Below are positions 1 to 5,726 of a DNA stretch of 7,863 nucleotides, in pieces (positions within the stretch are counted from its first letter, which is position 1; every line of letters begins with the position of its first letter). A program made the translations under genes and the position numbers. The notes beneath the pieces were generated by a model. That model searched no databases, was not told the origin of the DNA, and worked only from the letters and a program-made list of their open reading frames with translations. The stretch comes from Devosia sp. (GTDB taxonomy: Bacteria; Pseudomonadota; Alphaproteobacteria; Rhizobiales; Devosiaceae), in the NCBI GenBank assembly GCA_011322005.1, contig DROE01000246.1:1-7863 (forward strand), given 5' to 3'.

Positions 1-393
1 CATCTCACACGAACCCTGCCCGCCGGTGCCATCTTGCAGAATTCTGATTTGGTGATGCGTGAGGTTTCCCTTCAGTCCGCGCAGGGTCGGAGCGCGCCGG
101 AACTGCAACAACTTGTCGGCAGCCAGCTCCTGCGCCAGTTGCGTGAGGGCACGCCGGTTCGCTTCAACGATGTCGCCGATCCGGTGCTTATCGCACGCAA
201 TGACATCGTCACACTCTATCTGAAATCAGGCGCCCTGACCCTGACGGTCAAAGGCCAGGCTCTGGCTGATGCCAGCCGGGGTGAGGTGGTTTCGGTTCTC
301 AACCTCCTGTCCAACCGCGTTGTGCAGGGCATCGCAATTAATCCTGGCACAGTGGAAATGCAAAGCAGTTCCAACCGCCTCGCATCACTTTAA
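1..393 (+). CDS. flgA: Flagellar P-ring assembly chaperone FlgA (C-terminal part, 5' end outside window)
   Basis: FlgA is a periplasmic chaperone that helps FlgI assemble into the P ring around the rod. The frame is open from the first base, so the start lies outside the window. About 130 C-terminal residues are visible. They begin in a SAF-type segment (LPAGAILQNSDLVMREV, visible residues 7-22). The typical FlgA ending follows: a Val/Leu-rich strand region (IVTLYLKSGALTLTVKGQAL) and then VVSVLNLLSNRVVQGIAINPGTVEM-like residues around 97-120, corresponding to the family pattern of N-x-x-S-x-R-V-V-x-G near the C-terminus. A TTG at 34 could be read as a start, but homology clearly continues upstream of it. 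The stop lies 25 bases before flgH, so the two are probably cotranscribed. The identification rests on the SAF segment, the C-terminal motif and the neighbouring flgH. Confidence 0.9.
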   Translation, partial: HLTRTLPAGAILQNSDLVMREVSLQSAQGRSAPELQQLVGSQLLRQLREGTPVRFNDVADPVLIARNDIVTLYLKSGALTLTVKGQALADASRGEVVSVLNLLSNRVVQGIAINPGTVEMQSSSNRLASL

Positions 394-418
394 ACCTGTC
401 CTTCGGGGGAATGACGAT

Positions 419-1153
419 ATGAAACTCTTCAAGCTTACAGCAACTCTGGCCATAGCTGGCACTCTTGGTGCCTGTACCGCCGCAGAGCGCCTCACACAGA
501 TCGGGCAGACACCCACTCTTTCGGCCATAGAGAACCCCACAGCCCAGGCCGGATACCGCCCCGTCGTCATGCCCATGCCCGAGCCGGTGGTGGCTTCCTA
601 CCAACCCAATTCTCTGTTCCGCAACGGGGCACGGGGCTTCTTCAAGGACCAGCGCGCCAACCGGATCGGTGACATTCTGACCGTCAAGATCACAATTGCC
701 GACAAGGCCCAGATCGCCAACCAGACCACGCGGGGCCGCAACTCAACCAACTCGGCTGGCTTGGGCGGCGTTCTGGGATCAATTTTCGGCGCTGTGGTGC
801 CTGATGTGATTACTTCGGCCGATTTAGACGTCAAGTCAGGCGTCAATGATTCAGGAACCGGCTCGGTCAACCGTTCCGAAACCCTGGAGACCGACGTTGC
901 CGCCGTAATCACCCAGGTCCTTCCCAACGGCAACCTGGTTATCGAGGGACGACAGGAAGTCAGGGTGAACTTTGAAGTGCGCGATCTCATCGTTGCCGGC
1001 ATCGTGCGCCCTGAGGATATTGAAGCGGACAACACCATCCAGTCTTCAAAAATCGCCGAGGCCCGCATTGCCTACGGTGGCCGGGGACAGATAACCGACG
1101 TCCAGCAACCCCGCTACGGCCAGCAGGTTCTGGACGCCATCCTGCCCTTCTGA
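419..1153 (+). CDS. flgH: Flagellar L-ring lipoprotein FlgH
   Basis: FlgH forms the L ring, the outer-membrane bushing for the flagellar rod. The 244-residue product has a lipoprotein signal peptide: MKLFK, a hydrophobic stretch, and the lipobox LGAC with the lipidated Cys at residue 19. The family core is intact. FKDQRANRIGDILTVKI lies at about 75-91. NGNLVIEGRQEVRVN (170-184), GIVRPEDI (194-201) and IAEARIAYGGRG (212-223) follow. The C-terminus DVQQPRYGQQVLDAILPF is also present. Length fits the family (about 230-250). I chose the ATG at 419 because it begins the lipoprotein signal and has a GGGGGA Shine-Dalgarno sequence at 405-410, 8 bases upstream. Upstream in-frame starts would extend back into flgA and hide the signal peptide. 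It follows flgA by 25 bases and is probably the last gene of that transcript, since a terminator-like hairpin follows. Confidence 0.96.
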   Translation: MKLFKLTATLAIAGTLGACTAAERLTQIGQTPTLSAIENPTAQAGYRPVVMPMPEPVVASYQPNSLFRNGARGFFKDQRANRIGDILTVKITIADKAQIANQTTRGRNSTNSAGLGGVLGSIFGAVVPDVITSADLDVKSGVNDSGTGSVNRSETLETDVAAVITQVLPNGNLVIEGRQEVRVNFEVRDLIVAGIVRPEDIEADNTIQSSKIAEARIAYGGRGQITDVQQPRYGQQVLDAILPF

Positions 1154-1165
1154 GCCACAGTTAAC

Positions 1166-1200
1166 GCCCTTCGCGCTTCCCCCGAATATGGCGCGAGGGC
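1166..1200 (+). other. Upstream hairpin of a twin stem-loop pair after flgH
   Basis: The arms GCCCT-T-CGCGC (1166-1176) and GCGCGAGGGC (1191-1200) form a 10-bp stem with one bulged T. They enclose a 14-base loop beginning TTCCCCCGAATAT (1177-1189). No T-run follows, so this is not a canonical intrinsic terminator. The 7 bases GTTAACG at the 5' side (1160-1166) and the 13-base loop recur exactly in the second hairpin 83 bases downstream, while the stem sequence is different. It probably lies in the flgH 3' untranslated region. Function unknown. Confidence 0.6.
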
Positions 1201-1248
1201 ACTCCGGCGGAGCAGCGGCTCGAAGCGAGACGCACTCTTCCGGTTAAC

Positions 1249-1293
1249 GGGGCGCGGCATTCCCCCGAATATCTGCCGCGCCCCTTTTGTTTT
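1249..1293 (+). terminator. Rho-independent terminator after flgH (second twin hairpin)
   Basis: A perfect 11-bp GC-rich stem, GGGGCGCGGCA (1249-1259) with TGCCGCGCCCC (1274-1284), encloses a 14-base loop and is followed by TTTTGTTTT (1285-1293). This is a strong intrinsic terminator, probably ending the flgA-flgH transcript before the peptidase gene. Its loop (1260-1272) and its leader GTTAACG (1243-1249) are identical to those of the hairpin at 1166-1200. Confidence 0.85.
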
Positions 1294-1297
1294 GCGG

Positions 1298-1328
1298 TTC
1301 TCCATGTCAAAGCTGAGTGCTGTATACT
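1298..1328 (+). promoter_or_regulatory. Possible weak promoter for the M32 peptidase gene
   Basis: TATACT at 1323-1328 resembles a sigma-70 -10 box and lies between the terminator and the peptidase start at 1351. The only upstream hexamer near a usable distance is TTCTCC (1298-1303), with a long 19-base spacer and a poor match. A promoter is expected here because a terminator precedes the gene, but the -35 assignment is weak. Confidence 0.25.
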
Positions 1329-1350
1329 GTCAGATACAGAAGCCTCTCAG

Positions 1351-2850
1351 ATGTCCTTTGAAAAACTCGACGCTCACAATCTCAAACTCGCCAGCCTGGA
1401 CCATGCCCTGGCCATACTTGGGGCCGATGAAGCCACCAACATGCCAACCGGGGGCGGCGAGCAACGCGCTGAAGCCATGGCAACACTCTCAGCCATGCGC
1501 CACAAAATGGCCAGCGCCCCGCATGTGGCGGACTGGATTGGAGAGGCCGAAAACGAACCGCTGAACCAAGACCAGCGGACGGGTCTGGCCGAATTCAAAC
1601 GCCAATATCTGCATCTGACCGCCCTGTCCCCGGATTTTGTGCAGCGGCGCACCCAAACCACCATGCGCTGCGAACAACTCTGGCGCGAACTAAGGCCTTC
1701 GGGCAACTGGAAAGACTTCGCCCCGGCGCTGGAAAAGGTGATAGTCCTTGTTCGCGAGGAGGCCGCTCTGCGCGCGAGTGCCAGCGGCCTTGCCCCCTAT
1801 GACGCGATGATGGAGCAGTACGATCCGGGAAACCGGACAATCGAAATCGATCCCGTTTTTGCAAGGCTCAAAGCCGGGTTGGCTGAATTCTTGCCAGAAG
1901 CGCTTGCGGCTCAGCAGAAACGACTTGCAGACCGGCCCCTCAAGCCCCTGAACGGCCCCTTCGCAATTGAAAAGCAAAAGGCGCTTGGGCTGGCGGCCAT
2001 GGAAGCGGTCGGCTTTGACTTTACCCATGGCAGGCTGGACCAGAGCCATCATCCTTTTTGCGGAGGTGTGCCCACCGATGTGCGCATGACCACTCGTTAC
2101 AGCACAAGCGATTTTTTACCCGGTCTTATGGGGGTTTTGCACGAAACCGGCCACGCCCAGTACGAGCAGGGCCTGCCCCGCAACGATGCCCACTGGCCCC
2201 ACAATCACGCCCGCGGCATGGGCATGCACGAAAGCCAGAGCCTGTTCGTGGAAATGCAGGTGGCACGCAGCCCCGCGTTCTGGCGCTGGGCCATGGGACT
2301 TGTCTGCGAACATCTGGGCAAGGACATGTTCGCTGGCTGGCAGGTTGAGGATGTGCTGGCCCGCGTCAATATGGTCAAACGCGGTCTTGTCCGCGTTGAT
2401 GCCGACGAGGTCACCTACCCCATGCACGTCATCCTGCGTTACGAAATGGAACGGGACCTGATAGCCGGAACGCTGAAAGTGGCTGATATTCCCGAGGTAT
2501 GGGACCAAAAAATGAATCAATATCTCAGCCTTTCCAGTAAAGACAATTTGGCCGACGGCCCCATGCAGGACGTGCACTGGCCCGCCGGATTGTTCGGCTA
2601 TTTCCCCTCATACTCGCTCGGTGCAATGATGGCGGCCCAGCAGTGGGCAGCTTTGGAAAAAGACCTGCCGGACATTGAACGGGATATTGAAGTGGGGGAT
2701 TTTTCGGCCCTGAACCAATGGCGCAGGGAAAAAATCTGGATTTCCGGGGCCCGGCTTTCAACGCCGGAACTGATGATTGCCGCCACCGGCAAGCCCCTTG
2801 ACCCGGACTATTTCATAACGCATCTGAAAAAGCGCTATCTGCGCTCATAA
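1351..2850 (+). CDS. M32 family metallocarboxypeptidase (carboxypeptidase Taq type)
   Basis: This is a cytoplasmic zinc (or cobalt) carboxypeptidase that removes C-terminal residues from peptides. It is usually treated as a housekeeping peptide-turnover enzyme. The 499-residue length is typical of the family, and all five M32 signature motifs are present in order. They are DVRMT (243-247, DxRxT), HETGH (264-268, the HExxH zinc and catalytic motif), HESQS (293-297, with E294 as third metal ligand), VRVDADEVTY (347-356, the I/VRxxAD motif) and GPMQDVHW (403-410, GxxQDxHW). There is no signal peptide. The ATG at 1351 gives the expected N-terminus, but its Shine-Dalgarno sequence is weak. The gene sits between a terminator and a convergent minus-strand gene, so it is probably a separate unit rather than part of the flagellar operon. 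Only 12 bases separate its stop from that of the convergent gene, and no terminator is visible there. Confidence 0.95.
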   Translation: MSFEKLDAHNLKLASLDHALAILGADEATNMPTGGGEQRAEAMATLSAMRHKMASAPHVADWIGEAENEPLNQDQRTGLAEFKRQYLHLTALSPDFVQRRTQTTMRCEQLWRELRPSGNWKDFAPALEKVIVLVREEAALRASASGLAPYDAMMEQYDPGNRTIEIDPVFARLKAGLAEFLPEALAAQQKRLADRPLKPLNGPFAIEKQKALGLAAMEAVGFDFTHGRLDQSHHPFCGGVPTDVRMTTRYSTSDFLPGLMGVLHETGHAQYEQGLPRNDAHWPHNHARGMGMHESQSLFVEMQVARSPAFWRWAMGLVCEHLGKDMFAGWQVEDVLARVNMVKRGLVRVDADEVTYPMHVILRYEMERDLIAGTLKVADIPEVWDQKMNQYLSLSSKDNLADGPMQDVHWPAGLFGYFPSYSLGAMMAAQQWAALEKDLPDIERDIEVGDFSALNQWRREKIWISGARLSTPELMIAATGKPLDPDYFITHLKKRYLRS

Positions 2851-2862
2851 TTAACCAGTGCT

Positions 2863-3237
2863 TCAATCGCTGACCGGCGGCACGACCTGCGTGGTATCCG
2901 GCACGGGCGTGGCGGAAACTTCCACCGGTGAAGGGCGCTGAAAATTCGCCCAGACAATGGCACCTGCCACGAACACAACAAGCGAAAGCACCAGAAGCGC
3001 CGGCATACGGAACACCCAGCGGCCAAACGTCTTCTTCTCAAAAGCCCCGCCAAACCACCACACAACAAGGGCAACGATTCCAGCCCCGATCTGCCAGGCG
3101 ACAAAATCTGAAAGACGGCTCAATCCGCGCGCAAGAGCGCGGCCCTCATCTCCAAAATCCACCAGAAAGAGAATGGAGCTGATATAAATCAGACCCCACA
3201 AGGCAAAAACCACCCATCCGATCCTCCGGCGCGTCAT
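2863..3237 (-). CDS. Small three-helix inner-membrane protein, unknown function
   Basis: I do not recognise this 124-residue protein. It has three clear hydrophobic segments, at about residues 6-26 (IGWVVFALWGLIYISSILFLV), 46-66 (VAWQIGAGIVALVVWWFGGAF) and 78-98 (MPALLVLSLVVFVAGAIVWAN). Arg/Lys-rich or charged loops lie between them. A Pro/Val/Thr-rich tail with no obvious motif follows. The N-terminal MTRRR suggests a cytoplasmic N-terminus. The ATG on the complement at 3237 is chosen because GGAGG (complement of 3244-3248) lies 6 bases before it. A longer in-frame extension to 3426 would run backwards through the dksA 3' end and lacks support. It begins 68 bases after the dksA stop on the same strand and may be cotranscribed with it. 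Its frame has coherent membrane topology, so it is probably real, but its role is unknown. Confidence 0.75.
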   Translation of the reverse strand: MTRRRIGWVVFALWGLIYISSILFLVDFGDEGRALARGLSRLSDFVAWQIGAGIVALVVWWFGGAFEKKTFGRWVFRMPALLVLSLVVFVAGAIVWANFQRPSPVEVSATPVPDTTQVVPPVSD

Positions 3238-3305
3238 GCTGAACCTCCCCCTCCTGGACCGAATCGATGAAACCGGTGCCCGGAAAATGAGAAAAACGAA
3301 ATTAC

Positions 3306-3731
3306 TCAGTCGTCCCTGTACACCTTTTCTCGTCGCTCGTGACTTTCCTGTGCTTCCAGAGAAAGCGTTGCAATGGGCCGCGCGTCGAGCCGGGCCAGCC
3401 CGATCGGCTCCCCGGTTTCCTCGCAATAGCCATAAGTGCCCTCGTCAATGCGTCGCAGCGCGGAATCGATTTTTGCAATCAGCTTGCGCTGGCGGTCGCG
3501 AGTTCTGAGCTCAAGGGCCCGGTCGCTCTCCGAGGATGCCCTGTCGGCCATATCGGCATGAGCAATACTTTCTTCCTGAAGGCTTTCAAGCGTTTCCCGG
3601 CTCTCACGCAAGATATCTTCGCGCCAGCGGGTGAGCTTGTTCCGAAAATATTCGGCATGCTTGGGGCCCATAAAGGGCTCATCTTCACTTGGCCGGTAGC
3701 CTGTCTCTTTAAGCTTCGCATCCATGACCAT
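3306..3731 (-). CDS. dksA: DksA/TraR-family transcription factor with degenerate zinc finger
   Basis: DksA binds in the secondary channel of RNA polymerase and, with ppGpp, retunes promoters during the stringent response. The 141-residue product has the expected long coiled coil (about 25-95). At the tip is DRAS (D63, A65), equivalent to the acidic and alanine residues needed for activity in E. coli DksA. The C-terminal module follows: YGYCEETGEPIGLARLDARPIATLSLEAQ. Only one of the four zinc-finger cysteines remains. The positions are C103, T106, S124 and A127, with the exact spacing of the E. coli Cys4 site, as is common in alphaproteobacterial DksA proteins. The start is 3731 or, equally possible, 3725: GGAG (complement of 3736-3739) lies 4 or 10 bases upstream respectively. 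An in-frame start at 3788 falls inside the probable promoter and is rejected. It lies between fliX and the membrane-protein gene. Confidence 0.93.
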   Translation of the reverse strand: MVMDAKLKETGYRPSEDEPFMGPKHAEYFRNKLTRWREDILRESRETLESLQEESIAHADMADRASSESDRALELRTRDRQRKLIAKIDSALRRIDEGTYGYCEETGEPIGLARLDARPIATLSLEAQESHERREKVYRDD

Positions 3732-3759
3732 TCTGCTCCGGGACTGCAATTTGAGCGTT

Positions 3760-3788
3760 TGTATAATGGCGCTCAGGTGCGACCGCAA
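3760..3788 (-). promoter_or_regulatory. Probable sigma-70-type promoter of dksA
   Basis: On the minus strand, TTGCGG (complement of 3783-3788) and TATACA (complement of 3760-3765) are separated by exactly 17 bases. Transcription would begin near 3753, about 22 bases before the dksA start at 3731. This placement also argues against the longest dksA reading frame. The hexamers are imperfect, at 3/6 and 4/6 matches. Confidence 0.5.
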
Positions 3789-3844
3789 GTCGCTATTGCT
3801 CTGTAAATCCAGAATTGATCACCGCGCCCGACCCACCCTGCTCC

Positions 3845-4264
3845 CTACCCGGAATACCGCCCCAACTTGGCCAACTCGACCCGGGCGCGCAATTCGATAT
3901 CCTCGATTAGAGCCTCAAGCTCCGGATCGGCCTGCTGGTGGGCGCGTGTCACAAGCGCCATCAGTTTGTTCAAACGTCCCTCCCCCACGCCCCCGGCCAG
4001 CAAGTCGGCCTTGATTTCCTCAAGCGTGTCGAGCATTGACTGGGCATGGCGAACAGCGCGTTTTCTAGAAAAACGGGGATCTTCGACTCCCTGCAGGGCC
4101 AGAATGGTGTCAATTCCGGTTGCCGCTCGCACTGTCCCCCTGGCAGCCGCCTGGTCTGGAGGGGAAGACTGGGGAGCCTGAAAAACCGCCCCGCCCTTGC
4201 CCGAACCAACCGAGCCGGACTTGCGCCTGACCGAATGTCGCGGCGACGTCCCCTCAATGCGCAT
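3845..4264 (-). CDS. fliX: Flagellar assembly regulator FliX
   Basis: FliX is an alphaproteobacterial flagellar protein. In Caulobacter it couples early basal-body assembly to activity of FlbD, the sigma-54 activator of later flagellar genes. The 139-residue product starts with the short family N-terminus (MRIEGTS). A low-complexity Ser/Gly/Pro/Ala linker follows (about 8-50). The conserved helical C-terminal domain spans about 50-139, including ALQG, RAVRHAQSMLDTLEEIKADLL, RLNKLMALV and the terminal DPELEALIEDIELRARVELAKL. The ATG on the complement at 4264 has GGAG (complement of 4271-4274) 6 bases before it. A start 7 codons earlier (4285) lacks such a site. The gene is divergent from flgI, the same arrangement known for Caulobacter fliX, which strengthens the call. 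A CtrA-like box lies 53 bases upstream of the start. Confidence 0.92.
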   Translation of the reverse strand: MRIEGTSPRHSVRRKSGSVGSGKGGAVFQAPQSSPPDQAAARGTVRAATGIDTILALQGVEDPRFSRKRAVRHAQSMLDTLEEIKADLLAGGVGEGRLNKLMALVTRAHQQADPELEALIEDIELRARVELAKLGRYSG

Positions 4265-4316
4265 TGCTGACTCCGCTCTGGTCAAAAAAATCCTGCAGGC
4301 AAAATCTGCCCGGCAG

Positions 4317-4332
4317 GTTAACAGGACCTTAA
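4317..4332 (-). promoter_or_regulatory. CtrA-like binding site upstream of fliX
   Basis: On the minus strand the sequence TTAAGGTCCTGTTAAC (complement of 4317-4332) matches the CtrA consensus TTAA-N7-TTAAC exactly. It ends about 53 bases before the fliX start, where a CtrA-activated promoter would have its -35 region. An 11-base palindrome, CTGCCCGGCAG (4306-4316), abuts it. CtrA control of early flagellar genes is established in Caulobacter. Here the assignment is inferred from the motif and position. Confidence 0.55.
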
Positions 4333-4428
4333 TGCGATAGGCAATTTTTGCACGCCCCGCACGAAAGTCTGCCCCATTGCCGCTGGATCTCTGCTGAATG
4401 CAATGTTTTTGTTGTTGTTTTTCAGTTC

Positions 4429-4460
4429 TCTAGCGTTGCCCCACGTTGCTAGAATATTCT
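4429..4460. repeat. Stacked dyads abutting the flgI sigma-54 promoter
   Basis: TCTAGC (4429-4434) and GCTAGA (4448-4453) form an inverted repeat with 13 bases between. Overlapping its right arm is the perfect 10-base palindrome AGAATATTCT (4451-4460), whose last T is the first base of the sigma-54 -24 element. These are candidate operator sites for an activator or repressor. No specific protein can be named from sequence alone. Confidence 0.5.
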
Positions 4461-4475
4461 GGCACGGTTCTCGCA
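4460..4475 (+). promoter_or_regulatory. Sigma-54 promoter of the flgI operon
   Basis: TGGCAC-GGTTC-TCGCA matches the sigma-54 consensus TGGCAC-N5-TTGCA at all but one defined base. The essential GG and GC are spaced by 10 bases. Transcription should start near 4486, giving a leader of about 71 bases before flgI. A sigma-54 promoter next to fliX suggests control by a FlbD-like enhancer-binding protein, which is not encoded in this window. Confidence 0.85.
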
Positions 4476-4509
4476 GAGCAAACGGACAGCAGACAGGTTT
4501 GGCGCAACA

Positions 4510-4525
4510 ACCCATGGGGATGGGT
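4510..4525 (+). other. Small hairpin in the flgI leader
   Basis: ACCCAT (4510-4515), loop GGGG, ATGGGT (4520-4525) forms a 6-bp stem about 31 bases before the flgI start codon, inside the predicted leader. It does not cover the Shine-Dalgarno sequence. Function unknown, and it may be incidental. Confidence 0.3.
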
Positions 4526-4556
4526 GGCTGGGTCAAAAAAAATCGGGGATCAAAAC

Positions 4557-5726
4557 ATGAAGAACATCATTCAAACTGGCGAATGTTCCAGGCAAGTCCC
4601 GACCGGATTCCACCGGCTGGCACGCCTCGGACTTGCCGTGCTCGTCAGCTTTACACTTGTTGTTGTGCCTGTGGTTCCGGCCAGCGCTGCGGCAAGAATC
4701 AAGGATATCGTTGACATTGAGGGAGTCCGCGAAAACCAGCTCATTGGCTACGGACTGGTGGTTGGGCTGAACGGAACCGGCGACAGTCTGAACAATTCGC
4801 CATTCACCCGCCAGAGCCTTCAGGCCATGCTTGAACGGCTCGGAGTGAACACACTGGGCGAAACCGTGCGCACAGCCAACGTGGCCGCTGTCATGGTCAC
4901 GGCAAACCTGCCCGCTTTCGCAGCGCAGGGCTCACGCATCGACGTAAGTGTTGCCGCTCTGGGTGATTCAGACAGTTTGCAGGGCGGCACTTTGCTGGTC
5001 ACCCCCCTGCTGGGCGCCGATGGCGAAGTCTATGCCATTGCACAAGGGTCTGTGGCCATCAACGGTTTCAAGGCCCAGGGTGATGCGGCAACCGTCATCT
5101 CGGGTGTGCCCACCACCGGACGCATTTCCGCCGGAGCCCTGGTGGAGCGCGAAGTCATGTTTGACCTTGGTGCCCAGCGCTCCCTCAGACTGTCTTTGCG
5201 CAACCCCGATTTTACCACTTCCCGGCGGCTGGCACTGGCCGTGAACGATTTTATCGGTGCCCCCGTGGCCACCCCCCAGGATTCCGCCACTGTCCTGCTC
5301 ACCCTGCCGCCCAACTTCAACGGTAATATCGTGGATCTGATTACCGACATCGAGCAACTGATCGTTGAAACCGATCAGCCGGCAAAAATCGTTATCGACG
5401 AAAACTCCGGCATTATCGTTATGGGGCGCAACGTGCGCGTCTCAACAGTTGCCATCGCTCAAAGCAATCTGACAGTCACGATTGCGGAAAGCCCCGAAAT
5501 CAGCCAGCCCAACCCTTTAACCCTTGGGGCGACCGCCGCCGTGCCGCGCACCGACCTCAACGTGGACACTACCAATTCCAACCTGGCCATGGTCCGGGGC
5601 GGCGTGACCCTGGCGCAACTTGTCGACGGGCTGAACGCCCTTGGCATCGGACCGCGGGAACTCATCTCCATCCTGCAGGCCATCAAGGCAACGGGTGCCC
5701 TGCAGGCCGAGATCGAGGTGCTCTGA
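4557..5726 (+). CDS. flgI: Flagellar P-ring protein FlgI
   Basis: FlgI is the periplasmic subunit of the P ring that surrounds the rod in the peptidoglycan layer. The 389-residue precursor has a signal peptide with a rather long N-region of about 20 residues, a hydrophobic core (about 21-41) and probable cleavage after ASA at residue 44. The mature protein begins near ARIKDIVDIEGVRENQLIGYGLVVGLNGTGD, the hallmark FlgI start. Further family segments include MLERLGVN, NVAAVMVTANLP and GSRIDVSVAALGDS. Also present are GGTLLVTPLLGADG, YAIAQG and the C-terminal LNALGIGPRELISILQAIKATGALQAEIEVL. The ATG at 4557 has GGGGA (4545-4549) 7 bases upstream and lies downstream of the sigma-54 promoter. A longer in-frame opening from 4446 would start before the promoter and is rejected. 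FlgI needs FlgA (encoded at the left edge) for ring formation. The stop overlaps the next start by one base. Confidence 0.97.
   Translation: MKNIIQTGECSRQVPTGFHRLARLGLAVLVSFTLVVVPVVPASAAARIKDIVDIEGVRENQLIGYGLVVGLNGTGDSLNNSPFTRQSLQAMLERLGVNTLGETVRTANVAAVMVTANLPAFAAQGSRIDVSVAALGDSDSLQGGTLLVTPLLGADGEVYAIAQGSVAINGFKAQGDAATVISGVPTTGRISAGALVEREVMFDLGAQRSLRLSLRNPDFTTSRRLALAVNDFIGAPVATPQDSATVLLTLPPNFNGNIVDLITDIEQLIVETDQPAKIVIDENSGIIVMGRNVRVSTVAIAQSNLTVTIAESPEISQPNPLTLGATAAVPRTDLNVDTTNSNLAMVRGGVTLAQLVDGLNALGIGPRELISILQAIKATGALQAEIEVL

Noticed and set aside
269..418. Upstream in-frame extension of flgH into flgA
   Set aside because: It would overlap flgA by more than 120 bases, hides the lipoprotein signal, and the ATG at 419 has its own Shine-Dalgarno sequence.
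411..422. Three-codon ORF (ATG ACG ATA TGA) overlapping the flgH start
   Set aside because: Its ATG follows the Shine-Dalgarno sequence with no spacer, so it is unlikely to be an initiation site.
598..1068. Minus-strand open frame of 156 codons opposite flgH
   Set aside because: Antisense shadow of a well-supported gene, Ser/Arg/Thr-rich with no family features.
3273..3283. CCGGTGCCCGG as a terminator after dksA
   Set aside because: The stem is only 4 bp with a 3-base loop and has no T-run on the minus strand.
3238..3426. N-terminal extension of the membrane-protein frame on the minus strand
   Set aside because: It runs through the dksA 3' end, is Arg-rich shadow sequence, and the start at 3237 has a strong GGAGG.
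4446..4556. Longer FlgI reading frame starting at 4446
   Set aside because: It begins before the sigma-54 promoter and would bury the signal peptide.
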